Notes: a model not told the origin generated them from the sequence alone. Counted from the stretch's first letter, positions 24,356-32,529 are shown. The stretch: DNA of 32,795 nucleotides from Chlamydiales bacterium (GCA_022601445.1 JAJACP010000014.1:1-32795), one strand, 5' to 3'. Made by a program: numbers and translations.

Positions 24356-25211
24356 CGCTTTTTACAATTTCTCGTTTAATCATAGGGAAAAGGTACTTCC
24401 AAAATCGTGGATTTTTCAGTAGTTCTTTGTAGATAGCCTTGATCCCAATCATGCGTAAGATGCCTGATTTGTACAAACGAGCATATTGATCCGGATTTTT
24501 TTCTAAAACGTCTAAAAGATAGAGCCACATTTTTCTTTTTCTTTCCTTTGAGAGATTTGAAGAAAAACTTTGCGCATGTTGACGCATTGCAATCAGACCC
24601 CGCGGGATATAGCCCACACCCTCTTTTAACGCCATCGTATGATGAATAAACCAATCGGAAATGCTACCAAACTGCTCATCCATGGGAAAATATTTTGCAT
24701 AGATACTTTTTTTTGCAACCACAGTATGGCCTGGAATCCAAAAGTTAGTCCTTTGAAATAGTTGAAAAATTTTCTGAGGAGAGAAAAACAAAAACTCTTG
24801 GCAGGTGTTTAACTGCTTTTTAACCTGTATATCTGAAATATCTGAAAAGTATGCAAAATCAGAGCAAAAAAAGGAGACCTCAGGGAATTGATCTATATGC
24901 TCAAGAATGGTAGGCAAAGTTCCTGGTAGATACATATCATCCGAGGCAAATAAGTGTACATATTCACCTTTGGCAAGTCCAAGTCCCTGGTTGGCTGTTT
25001 TAGCTATTCCCTCATTTTTCTTTTTAAAATAGTAGCGAATTTTCGTGTGTTTTTTGGCAAGTTGGACGATAAGATCTTGGCTACCATCTGAAGAAGCATC
25101 ATCAATAATTAGAATTTCATTAGACCCCTCATGGGTCGCAATTGAAAGCACTGCTTCCTCTAGAAAATGGGCGTAATTGTAATTCGGTATAATTGTGGTG
25201 AGTTTTATCAT
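24345..25211 (-). CDS. Glycosyltransferase family 2 (GT2), 288 aa
   Basis: GT-A fold enzyme starting MIKLTTIIPNYNYAHFLEEA. The donor-binding acidic motif is LIIDDASSDGS (35-45), and LFASDDMYLPG (Asp91-Asp92) follows. It is a paralogue of the plus-strand GT2 at 22648-23493, sharing the same length, the NFWIPG/AFWVPG element and the SDW(F/Y)I...MAL..GVGYIP block, followed by a basic C-terminal tail. The C-terminus (RKMWLYLL...FWKYLFPMIK) is basic and amphipathic, suggesting membrane association. It shares a transcript with the FkbM methyltransferase. Acceptor and donor unknown. Confidence 0.9.
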   Translation of the reverse strand: MIKLTTIIPNYNYAHFLEEAVLSIATHEGSNEILIIDDASSDGSQDLIVQLAKKHTKIRYYFKKKNEGIAKTANQGLGLAKGEYVHLFASDDMYLPGTLPTILEHIDQFPEVSFFCSDFAYFSDISDIQVKKQLNTCQEFLFFSPQKIFQLFQRTNFWIPGHTVVAKKSIYAKYFPMDEQFGSISDWFIHHTMALKEGVGYIPRGLIAMRQHAQSFSSNLSKERKRKMWLYLLDVLEKNPDQYARLYKSGILRMIGIKAIYKELLKNPRFWKYLFPMIKREIVKSDGI

Positions 25212-25240
25212 AAGAGACTTAAAGTAAGTTTTTTTATTGT

Positions 25241-25269
25241 TTTATACAATCCCAGAGCCTAATCTGGAA
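25241..25269 (-). promoter_or_regulatory. Possible promoter of the GT2-FkbM pair
   Basis: On the minus strand TTCCAG (25269-25264), 17 bp, then TATAAA (25246-25241) precede the GT2 start at 25211. The -10 is strong and the -35 is weak. The same 164-bp gap must also hold the promoter of the divergent ABC transporter, for which I see no clear match. Confidence 0.4.
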
Positions 25270-25375
25270 TGTCTTCTCCCAGGTTTAAGCGCGTTGTCGG
25301 CAAAAACAATTTATCGATTTACGTGAATATAGGCACCACCTATCATCGTTTTTTAGACTTAGGAGAGAACCTACG

Positions 25376-27190
25376 TTGCATACTAACCCTCTTTGGTGGC
25401 TATTTTGCCAGAAACGAACTCAAAACTGGCTACTGACATCAGTAGCTTTCTCACTGAATCTCTTTGCTGCTCTTCTTGAAGGGGTTTCTTTTACTCTCAT
25501 TTGGATGAGTTTTAGCTATTTAAGTGGAGAGATGCCCGATTTTTTGCCTGACGGGATCAAGAAGTATCTGCTTGGTTTTAAACAAATCCATCTCTTCAGT
25601 CTTTTTATGTTAGGGGCAGTTGTGGCACAGATTTTTCGTAGTGCCTTTACTTACTTTGGTCAAATGGTCACTGTCCTACTTACAGTGAATTTACAGACAA
25701 CTGCCCAACGCACAATCTATCGCAGAATTTTTTCTCTCACATTTGCTTCAGTCAACCAATATAAGATGGGAGACCTGATTCATTATGCCACTGCTCCTCC
25801 TACCTACTTTAGGTTTGTAACAGAAGGACTTAATCGCGTTGTTGTTTCAATTATGATGATTGTTGCTTATGTTTTTTTCATGCTTAAAATCTCTCCGCTG
25901 CTTACCTGTAGTACACTTGCTTTGTTCGCACTAACAGTGTTTGTACAAAAAATCGTAATTGCAAAAATTGTGAGCGCATCCAAAGAGCAATCAGGCCACA
26001 TGGTTGAACTGAACAAAGAAACAGCGCAAAACGTCTCCGGGCTGCGTACAGTTCATCTCTTTCATCTCAAAGATTACATTTTAGACAAGGTTGAAAAAAC
26101 ACTCCAGAGCATAGCTCAAGCTTCATTACACCTAAATAAATGGAATCAGCTTATTTTACCTGTTAATGAGGTCATTGCCGTCGTACTTGTTGGTTCGACC
26201 ATGATCATTGGTTTGGTACTGCTTGGCGAGAGTGAAAAACAGATTTTTTCCCTCTTAATCACATTTCTAGCTCTCACTTATCGGTTTGGGACACGGCTAC
26301 AAGTGATGATGAGTGGATGTGCTGAAATTGCCTTTAATATGGGGCAAGTAAAACGATTGGAAGAAATTCTTCTTGATAAAGACAAAGAGTGTACAGATTC
26401 CAGTAACAAGCCTGTCTCTATTTTTAACTCACACATTTCTTTTACGCAGACTTCATTGAAATACCCTGGGAAAGAAGAGCTTGCAGTGCACAATCTCTCC
26501 TTGACCATTCCCAAGGGAGAGACATTAGCACTTGTTGGTGATTCAGGTGGAGGAAAGTCATCCGTACTTGATCTACTACTGCGTCTGTATGAGCCTTCTG
26601 AGGGCCAGATTCATGTTGATGACGTTCCTATAGTTGATTATCAGCTTAGCTCTTGGCGCGCTCTGTTTGGAGTTGTCACTCAGGATGTTTTTTTGTTTCA
26701 TGAGACTATCGAAGAAAATATCCGTTTCGGGAAGCTCAACGCTACTACGGGTGAAGTCATCGAGGCAGCCCGGTTGGCTGGAGCTGAAACATTTATCGAG
26801 CAGCTTCCTGACAAATATCAAACAGTTGTTGGTGAGAGGGGACATCGATTGTCGGGTGGAGAAAGGCAGCGTATTTCTTTAGCAAGAGCGTTGGTCCGCA
26901 AACCACAAATACTTGTGCTGGATGAGGCAACAAGTAATTTAGACAGCCAGTCAGAAAAAATGATTCAAGAAGCACTGGAAAAACTCAAAGGTAAAACAAC
27001 TATGATCGTTGTGGCGCACCGCCTTGCTACAATCAACATGGCGGATCAGATCCTCATGTTGGAAAAAGGACGCATTGTCGAACAGGGAACACATGCTGAT
27101 CTGATCAAACTTGGGGGACGTTACTGCCATTTTTGGTCTTTACAGACCTCTCAGCGACAATTCCTTCCTGCATCTCATGCCCAAAGCTAA
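25376..27190 (+). CDS. ABC transporter, fused permease and ATPase (MsbA/PglK-type flippase or exporter)
   Basis: Half-transporter of 604 residues. An N-terminal membrane domain with about six spans covers residues 15-325, followed by an ATP-binding domain. Walker A is GDSGGGKSS (388-396), the Q-loop is VVTQD (Gln436), the signature is LSGGE (492-496), Walker B is ILVLDEATS (512-520), and the switch His is in VVAHRLAT. The start is TTG at 25376, preceded by aggagag at good spacing; the next in-frame Met lies inside the membrane domain. Such type IV exporters flip lipid A, lipid-linked oligosaccharides or peptides. The glycan context favours a lipid-linked sugar flippase working with the O-antigen-ligase-like protein at 31207-32529. 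Confidence 0.92.
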   Translation: MHTNPLWWLFCQKRTQNWLLTSVAFSLNLFAALLEGVSFTLIWMSFSYLSGEMPDFLPDGIKKYLLGFKQIHLFSLFMLGAVVAQIFRSAFTYFGQMVTVLLTVNLQTTAQRTIYRRIFSLTFASVNQYKMGDLIHYATAPPTYFRFVTEGLNRVVVSIMMIVAYVFFMLKISPLLTCSTLALFALTVFVQKIVIAKIVSASKEQSGHMVELNKETAQNVSGLRTVHLFHLKDYILDKVEKTLQSIAQASLHLNKWNQLILPVNEVIAVVLVGSTMIIGLVLLGESEKQIFSLLITFLALTYRFGTRLQVMMSGCAEIAFNMGQVKRLEEILLDKDKECTDSSNKPVSIFNSHISFTQTSLKYPGKEELAVHNLSLTIPKGETLALVGDSGGGKSSVLDLLLRLYEPSEGQIHVDDVPIVDYQLSSWRALFGVVTQDVFLFHETIEENIRFGKLNATTGEVIEAARLAGAETFIEQLPDKYQTVVGERGHRLSGGERQRISLARALVRKPQILVLDEATSNLDSQSEKMIQEALEKLKGKTTMIVVAHRLATINMADQILMLEKGRIVEQGTHADLIKLGGRYCHFWSLQTSQRQFLPASHAQS

Positions 27191-27206
27191 AGTAACTTCC
27201 CTACCA

Positions 27207-27234
27207 GAAAAAATAGAGAAGCCTAGAGCTCTCT
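27207..27234 (-). terminator. Rho-independent terminator of the 710-aa membrane protein gene
   Basis: On the minus strand a hairpin (27234-27215; seven pairs with one bulged T and a five-base loop, agagagc...gcttctct) is followed by six T (27213-27208). It lies 14 bp after the stop codon of the membrane protein gene. It also separates this gene from the convergent ABC transporter, but the plus-strand side lacks a good T-run. Confidence 0.6.
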
Positions 27235-27247
27235 TGGTTTACACAGC

Positions 27248-29380
27248 TTAAGTTTGATCAGGCCCTAGCTCTGAATACACCAATGGTTTGTTGTCTGGTT
27301 GCAGCTGACCATAGGACACGCCACTTAGGGGTACTACTGTTCCATCATAAGTATGTTCAAATGCTTGATTTGCACCTTCGTATTGACTTTTCGGAAGCGA
27401 GTCATACGCGTTACTTGTAGGCCTGGAGCCATTTGCTTGCGGCAGGGCAGAAACAGTAGTCGTAGAAGGAGAAGCCAGAACCGTTTGCTGCTGGGTTGCT
27501 ACAGCTGTTGCTAGACCATAGGCTGCAATCCCCTGGGCCGGTGCGTTTGCATACTGAGGAGGCTGCTGGGTTGCTACAGCTGTTGCTATTTCAGGCTGTT
27601 TAGGTGAAGTTGTGGGATGCAGCGGGGCTGCAGGTGGCAAATGCTGACGAGCTGCTTGCCGTAAACTTCTTCTTCGCAATGCTACTGCAGCCATTGCACC
27701 GGTAGCCGCAACAAGTACTAGGAGGACTACCGCCGTGATTGCGGCAATTAGGATTGTTGTTTGATCTCCATTGGGAGAGGGAGCCACTTCTCTGCTGATG
27801 GAGCGGCTAGATGGCGAAGCAGGAGCGATTGGCATCATTGTTCCTGTAGCGGCCGCGATTGCTGAAGCAATTGTGGTTGTTACCGCTTCTGTGGTTGTAA
27901 TAGGAAGCTGAGGCACCGTAAGCACTGTATCTGGATATGGCATTCCAGATGGTATAGGTAAGGGTAAATCTTCAAGCACTAAATTCGTGGCTGTGACGGT
28001 TTTGTTCTGTGTTTGCCATGCGGAACAACCTTTGGTGACTGGATCTCCATTCATTTGGTAGAAAGATGTTACTGCTAGTCCAGGCTCTTCGATAGGCGTT
28101 TGATTAATAATAAACGGAACTCCCATTTGCCCTCTTTTATTAAAGGCAACTCCCCAGAGATTTTTTTCATAACGATAGGTAGCCACATAAGTGCCTGATC
28201 CCACTTGCCGGGTTGTAAGGGAGTAATAGGGGCTGCCAGTAGTGGGTCCTCCAGCAATTTGGAAGGCATAGTAGATCTCACCTGTTTCTTTGTTAATGAA
28301 TGCTGCATCAATGGAATAGGTATCTCCATCTTTTTTAGGACCCGTAGCACACACGGTAACAACAGTGTTTGCATGATTATCATCCGTTGCAAATGTTTGA
28401 GGCTTGAATATGTAGGGATAAGAGCGAGGAAGTTGGGAAACCGAAGCGAAGCCACTTCTTTCTCCTGTTGCAGGTTTGTGTGAGATTAGCTTAAATGAAG
28501 TGCGCGCTTGATCAAGAACTGTAAGTACCGACTCACCAGTTGCAATGAAATAGGCTTGATTGGGCTCAATTCCTTTGGATACTTCAAAGGGAGGGGTAGT
28601 GAAGTTGTATGCAAAATCCTCTAAAATTGCTCCAAAAAAGGCCATAACATGAGGAGTATCTCCATTCACGGGATTTTCTTGCCAGGCGCCTGCCGCTCCT
28701 TGAGTGGTTGCTGAGACTTCCAGTGGGAGGTCAACCGAAATAAGCGCCGGGTTAGATGGAGTACTTGTCTGTTTTTCAACAGAATCATCCCTTAGCATCC
28801 ACGTATTATGTAACCAGCCTCCGTTATCAAGCATTGAAGCAATAATTTGATAACTGGGATGACTATCATCATTAAGTTCTTTAATGAGAAGCAGCGGTGA
28901 GCGAAAATCCCACACATCTTCATGGTGATAGTAACTCCGCCCAAACACCATAAAGTCACTCACAGTCCATGCCTGTCCTAGATTTCGCTCAAACCGTAAA
29001 CTAGTTTCTTCTCCACCTGGAACCCAAAGTGCAGTTGTGGTAAATCCCTGGTCTAACTTGTCAATAAGTTGAATGTAGCAAGTATTAGCTGAGTTAATGA
29101 CGGTTTTTAAATTACCTCGATATGATCCTGTGAATTGACCACGAACACCTTCTACGCCATAATTCGCTAAGAATAGTAAGGAGAGAGAAACTATTTTTTT
29201 GGACGGAGATTGGTATAAACCTCGCCCAATCAGGATTAAAGTATTAGAAACTCTGTTGGCAGTTACCCTGCAGCAATCTAAAGGAAGGCGAATTACAGCA
29301 GCTAGCTGGTATTTCTGAATCGCAAAGTCTGTAGCGATCTTTAAATCACGTGAAAAAGAAGAGACCGATTGTAAAGACAT
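27248..29380 (-). CDS. Predicted single-span surface/secreted protein with a tyrosine-rich ITAM/ITIM-like C-terminal tail, 710 aa
   Basis: I do not recognise the large N-terminal part. Residues about 62-76 are moderately hydrophobic (IVSLSLLFLANYGVEG) and could be an internal signal or anchor. Residues 80-480 look like a beta-rich globular domain with many Thr, Tyr and Gly. A Thr/Ala/Pro-rich stalk (about 480-540) leads to a strong transmembrane helix (543-568), stopped by RRR at 569-571. The 142-residue tail is Pro/Ala/Gln-rich with LPPAAPLHP and seven tyrosines (610, 621, 659, 667, 678, 690, 702). The last two sit in VSYGQL and LVYSEL, separated as YxxL-x8-YxxL. The ATG at 29380 follows aagga. 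This is the overall plan of a eukaryotic signalling receptor. Which side of which membrane the tail occupies is unknown. Confidence 0.75.
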   Translation of the reverse strand: MSLQSVSSFSRDLKIATDFAIQKYQLAAVIRLPLDCCRVTANRVSNTLILIGRGLYQSPSKKIVSLSLLFLANYGVEGVRGQFTGSYRGNLKTVINSANTCYIQLIDKLDQGFTTTALWVPGGEETSLRFERNLGQAWTVSDFMVFGRSYYHHEDVWDFRSPLLLIKELNDDSHPSYQIIASMLDNGGWLHNTWMLRDDSVEKQTSTPSNPALISVDLPLEVSATTQGAAGAWQENPVNGDTPHVMAFFGAILEDFAYNFTTPPFEVSKGIEPNQAYFIATGESVLTVLDQARTSFKLISHKPATGERSGFASVSQLPRSYPYIFKPQTFATDDNHANTVVTVCATGPKKDGDTYSIDAAFINKETGEIYYAFQIAGGPTTGSPYYSLTTRQVGSGTYVATYRYEKNLWGVAFNKRGQMGVPFIINQTPIEEPGLAVTSFYQMNGDPVTKGCSAWQTQNKTVTATNLVLEDLPLPIPSGMPYPDTVLTVPQLPITTTEAVTTTIASAIAAATGTMMPIAPASPSSRSISREVAPSPNGDQTTILIAAITAVVLLVLVAATGAMAAVALRRRSLRQAARQHLPPAAPLHPTTSPKQPEIATAVATQQPPQYANAPAQGIAAYGLATAVATQQQTVLASPSTTTVSALPQANGSRPTSNAYDSLPKSQYEGANQAFEHTYDGTVVPLSGVSYGQLQPDNKPLVYSELGPDQT
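27487..27588. repeat. Two copies of a 27-bp direct repeat in the tail-coding region
   Basis: Identical 27-bp copies occur at 27487-27513 and 27562-27588 (each begins gctgctgggttgct), 75 bp apart and in frame. Each encodes ATAVATQQ in the tail of the membrane protein. The exact 25-codon phase suggests internal duplication or recombination within the tail. Confidence 0.85.
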
Positions 29381-29425
29381 AACAACATCCTTGTAATTTT
29401 AATTTCTTGTTTTAGTAAAAGCGTT

Positions 29426-30055
29426 TTAGATAAATTTCCAAAACCAGCCATACTCTATAATAGTAAGATTTAGTTCATTTGCAGCACGAATCACTCCCTC
29501 GCGGAGATTTCCCCAACCCCAGTCGTCACCACAAAACACTCCACCTGGCTTTAGATGAGGATACCAGGCCATAATATCTCGATACACACTTTCAGGATCG
29601 TGAGAAGCATCAATATAAATAACATCTGCTTGAATATTAAGAGCTTTTGCAGCTTCTAATGAGTTCATACGAATGGGGATAATTACATCTGTTAGTCCAG
29701 CATGCTTTACGTTGGATAGAAAAAGCTGATATAGATGGGGAAGCCTAGGATCATTCATATGCACTTCTTCCTCAGGCGATCCCAGCCATGTATCAACAGC
29801 ATATAACTTGCTTTCTCTGGGCAAACGCTGAGCCATAAAGCGAGTAGATTGACCTATCCAAGCCCCAACTTCAATCACGGTTTTTGGTTGAATTTCATCG
29901 ATTATTTTTTCTAATTGAACTCCATTTGCAAACCAACCTTGGCCATCAAAAGGCAAATTATTAATTGAGCAGTACGGCTCTGGGATGTCTCCCACTGCCA
30001 AACTTGCCAGAGGTAAAAAGCCAAGCACAAATAGAAAATTTGATTTAAGAAACAT
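29426..30055 (-). CDS. Exported-looking class I SAM methyltransferase, 209 aa
   Basis: The methyltransferase fold is clear. Motif I is VIEVGAWIGQST, the acidic position is LYAVDTW, and IYIDASHDPESVYRDI followed by LKPGGVFCGDDW is characteristic of the Methyltransf_24/TylF-like group. The N-terminus from the ATG at 30055 (MFLKSNFLFVLGFLPLASLA) is a textbook Sec signal peptide with predicted cleavage after SLA. A GTG at 30070 overlapping the upstream stop is an alternative start and adds five residues. SAM is not normally available outside the cytoplasm, so an exported methyltransferase would have to act after delivery into a host cell. Alternatively the hydrophobic N-terminus is an uncleaved anchor. 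It is coupled to the GT17 gene, whose ribosome-binding region it shares. Confidence 0.8.
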   Translation of the reverse strand: MFLKSNFLFVLGFLPLASLAVGDIPEPYCSINNLPFDGQGWFANGVQLEKIIDEIQPKTVIEVGAWIGQSTRFMAQRLPRESKLYAVDTWLGSPEEEVHMNDPRLPHLYQLFLSNVKHAGLTDVIIPIRMNSLEAAKALNIQADVIYIDASHDPESVYRDIMAWYPHLKPGGVFCGDDWGWGNLREGVIRAANELNLTIIEYGWFWKFI

Positions 30056-30066
30056 ATAGATACCTA

Positions 30067-30882
30067 TCACCTGTTGTCTATTAAGCCTTTTTCAATCAGA
30101 TAGTCAACGTTATCAACAACAAATCGTGGGTATGAAGAGTCGACCGGAACTAAAACGGACGATGCATCAACATGATCATACCAATTTTCTCCTCTACACC
30201 AATCGTCATATCCTTCAACGATGCTGTAGTATTTTTCTTTTGCTTTTTCATACCCACCCATAGAAGTAAAGTGCCATCCAGTATGCCAACGGGGCAAATT
30301 GGCAATCGACCTGAATTCATTCCTCAATTTTTGTGGGGAGGTATTGACAAGTGTTTTGTATTTAACCGCAAAGGTTCCAGACCAAACGGTATTGTCTGTT
30401 CTATTCAAAAACCAACGATACATTTTTTGCCAAAAACCTAGCTGTCCATTACGGTCAATTGCTAATGACAACTGCGGAACAACTTCACCAGGAATTATTT
30501 CATCAACATCAGATATGATGATGATATCTTCTGGACTGCAATGAGTCAGCCCTCTCATAATTTGATTTCTATGATAATTCTCTCTAACCCACCCATTTTC
30601 TGTTTCAATAATTTCATCCAATTTTATGTGGATAATTTTCGGCAAAAATCTTTCAAAAATCTGTTTGTTTTCATCAAAGTAATAAGGTTTTAAATTGTTT
30701 TTTCTATGCCCTCTATTCCATTCCACAATGACAAAATAGTCCACGAACGAATCCATCTCATTTAGCCGTATCTCAAGAATCTCAATCTCGTTATTGAACA
30801 TGAAGCAGTCGTAAACTTTTCCATAAGCTGAAAATGAGAGACAAATCGTGGCGATTAAGATTAATTTTTTAAACATATTCAT
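30067..30882 (-). CDS. Exported-looking glycosyltransferase family 17 (GT17), 271 aa
   Basis: GT17 family, whose eukaryotic prototype is MGAT3, the bisecting N-acetylglucosaminyltransferase. Diagnostic segments are YDCFMFNNEIEILEIRLNEM, VDYFVIVEWNRGHR, KPYYFDENKQIFERF and the metal site IIISDVDEI (Asp125-x-Asp127). WHFTSMGGYEKAKEK near the C-terminus also matches. The N-terminus MFKKLILIATICLSFSAYG is a convincing Sec signal peptide, with cleavage expected before KVYDCF, exactly where the catalytic domain starts. The start codon is ATG 30882 or 30876. A promoter lies just upstream. Its partner gene downstream overlaps it by a few bases and is also signal-bearing. The sugar donor is unknown. 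Confidence 0.88.
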   Translation of the reverse strand: MNMFKKLILIATICLSFSAYGKVYDCFMFNNEIEILEIRLNEMDSFVDYFVIVEWNRGHRKNNLKPYYFDENKQIFERFLPKIIHIKLDEIIETENGWVRENYHRNQIMRGLTHCSPEDIIIISDVDEIIPGEVVPQLSLAIDRNGQLGFWQKMYRWFLNRTDNTVWSGTFAVKYKTLVNTSPQKLRNEFRSIANLPRWHTGWHFTSMGGYEKAKEKYYSIVEGYDDWCRGENWYDHVDASSVLVPVDSSYPRFVVDNVDYLIEKGLIDNR

Positions 30883-30904
30883 GGTGTCAGTTTCTGAAGC
30901 ATGA

Positions 30905-30934
30905 ATTGTAAGATTTTGTAAAGATTGTTTTCAA
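30905..30934 (-). promoter_or_regulatory. Promoter of the GT17-methyltransferase pair
   Basis: On the minus strand TTGAAA (30934-30929), an 18-bp spacer and TACAAT (30910-30905) lie 22 bp upstream of the GT17 start. Both hexamers are close to consensus, so this is among the best promoters in the window. Confidence 0.6.
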
Positions 30935-31206
30935 GTCATTCTTGAGTTAGACTCATTAACACCACCAAAAAAACCAAAATTTTATTATCGATTTTTTTCA
31001 TCAAGACTTTATCCCATACTCTTCTCTCAGCGTTTGACATGGTTAATGAAGATGCTAATCGAATGTACCGAAGATATTAAATAAAAGGTGATTGTCATGT
31101 TAACAAGCGACTTTTGCATTTTTTGCATATGAACTGCTTAAATCTTTTTGAAGTCAAAAGCATTCTCGCTGTATCAGCCTAAAGAACACCTAATCAAGTA
31201 AAAAAT
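30935..31206. other. AT-rich intergenic region with small open frames
   Basis: Part of a 324-bp stretch without an established gene. On the minus strand 30936-31040 encodes 34 residues ending MKKIDNKILVFLVVLMSLTQE, which resembles a signal peptide with nothing after it. This could be a gene remnant or chance. On the plus strand TTGACA occurs at 31034-31039, and a strong Shine-Dalgarno (aaaggtg) precedes an ATG at 31097 that reads only MLTSDFCIFCI before stopping. No RNA gene was recognised. Confidence 0.4.
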
Positions 31207-32529
31207 TCACCCAGCAAAGTCCAGGGCTAGCGCTTTACCCTCTTGGTGGACAAGCGTCATAGAATGTGGAGCAGCTTCACGCACAGTTTTTTCTACAAGT
31301 GCGAATGCCAACCCAAAATGCACCCACACATACGTCCGCAAAATTCCTTGATTGATTTGGAGAACAATCACCATTACAATCACAGACAGCAACAAATTTT
31401 GAGCTAAAATAGGGTCATAATACATCGCTTTTTTCGCTCTCCTGATAAAGAGTACAACCGGCACAGCAAATGCCAGTGCCCCCACTGCTCCAGTGCTTGC
31501 CAATATCTCAGTACACACATTCATTGCCTCAACTAACTTAAGGGGATTTAGAGCATCCGTTAAGGCCATTTGATTAATCGAAACAGGTAAGAAAGCATCT
31601 CCGCTTAAATAGGCATCAAAAAGATACGGAGGATACCCCCCAAAACCCACTCCAAAAAAAGGGTGTTGCAAAAACACCTTCCAGGCCCTCTCAATCCCTA
31701 TCCACCTTTCATAAAAAGAGCCATGTTCCATCAAGCCTGAATAGAAAAACTTTAGGAAGTATTTCTTCATGATAAAAGGAGAGGCCACGCCTAAACAGAG
31801 AAAAAGAACGGCAAAAACCAAGCTGTATTTCCATAGCTGACGGCGCACTCGCGGGATAAAAAGCAGACTAGTACAGAAAAGGACAAAAGCGAAAAAAGCG
31901 GAGGTCGATGTGGATACAAAATAGAGAAGGTTTAGACACAGAATCTTGGAGTAGGTGAGCAATCCGAATACAAAAAAGGGTTTCTCTCGATTCGCTAAAA
32001 AGTGGTAGTTCACCATGACGATAAAAGGTGTCATATATAAAGCGTAGAATGATGGCTCATAGGCAAACGCATTAGGGCGCACGATCTCATCAGAGATAAT
32101 CTGTGTCCCGAAAGGATCTTGGAAACCTAAAAGTGACAAAACAAGCTGAAGAGACGCATATACTCCTACTACAAGAAAAGAGAGCATGTAGAGAGAGAGA
32201 ACTTTCTTGCTGTCGTAGTAATAAATCAGCAGATAAGGAAATAGCATGTACATCAATAGGGTAAATCCGTACCAGCCAAGGAAAAAGAAACAGCGCCCTT
32301 TATACGGTGATAACAGAAATGAGAGAGTTAGAGAGACACTGAGCACCAAGAAAGAGATGACTAAGGTCCGATCAATACGTAAGAGCTGTGAGCGCCTTCG
32401 TGCAACAAAAAGAATAAACAGAGCCAGAGCAATGAGGTTGTTCAACCGGAGGCTAAACCCACTTAAGGTGATGTTAAGCTGGTCTGCATGTAGGGTAAAA
32501 AAATAGAGAAAAAGTAAGATGTCAAACAC
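31207..32529 (-). CDS. O-antigen ligase / polymerase-like membrane protein, 440 aa
   Basis: Polytopic protein with roughly ten to twelve hydrophobic spans and a large loop in the second half. The loop contains the Wzy_C/WaaL hallmark HPFFGVGFGGYPPYL, preceded by ERWIGIERAWKVF. These proteins join undecaprenyl-linked glycans to lipid A core or to proteins, or polymerise repeat units, on the periplasmic side of the inner membrane. The start is a GTG at 32529 with a weak Shine-Dalgarno; the N-terminus is the first span. It lies at the edge of the glycan locus and is the natural partner of the ABC flippase. Ligase versus polymerase cannot be decided by eye. Confidence 0.85.
   Translation of the reverse strand: MFDILLFLYFFTLHADQLNITLSGFSLRLNNLIALALFILFVARRRSQLLRIDRTLVISFLVLSVSLTLSFLLSPYKGRCFFFLGWYGFTLLMYMLFPYLLIYYYDSKKVLSLYMLSFLVVGVYASLQLVLSLLGFQDPFGTQIISDEIVRPNAFAYEPSFYALYMTPFIVMVNYHFLANREKPFFVFGLLTYSKILCLNLLYFVSTSTSAFFAFVLFCTSLLFIPRVRRQLWKYSLVFAVLFLCLGVASPFIMKKYFLKFFYSGLMEHGSFYERWIGIERAWKVFLQHPFFGVGFGGYPPYLFDAYLSGDAFLPVSINQMALTDALNPLKLVEAMNVCTEILASTGAVGALAFAVPVVLFIRRAKKAMYYDPILAQNLLLSVIVMVIVLQINQGILRTYVWVHFGLAFALVEKTVREAAPHSMTLVHQEGKALALDFAG

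Noticed and set aside
27487-27588. CRISPR-like repeat
   Set aside because: Only two copies, inside a coding region and in frame, with no cas genes; this is an internal protein repeat.
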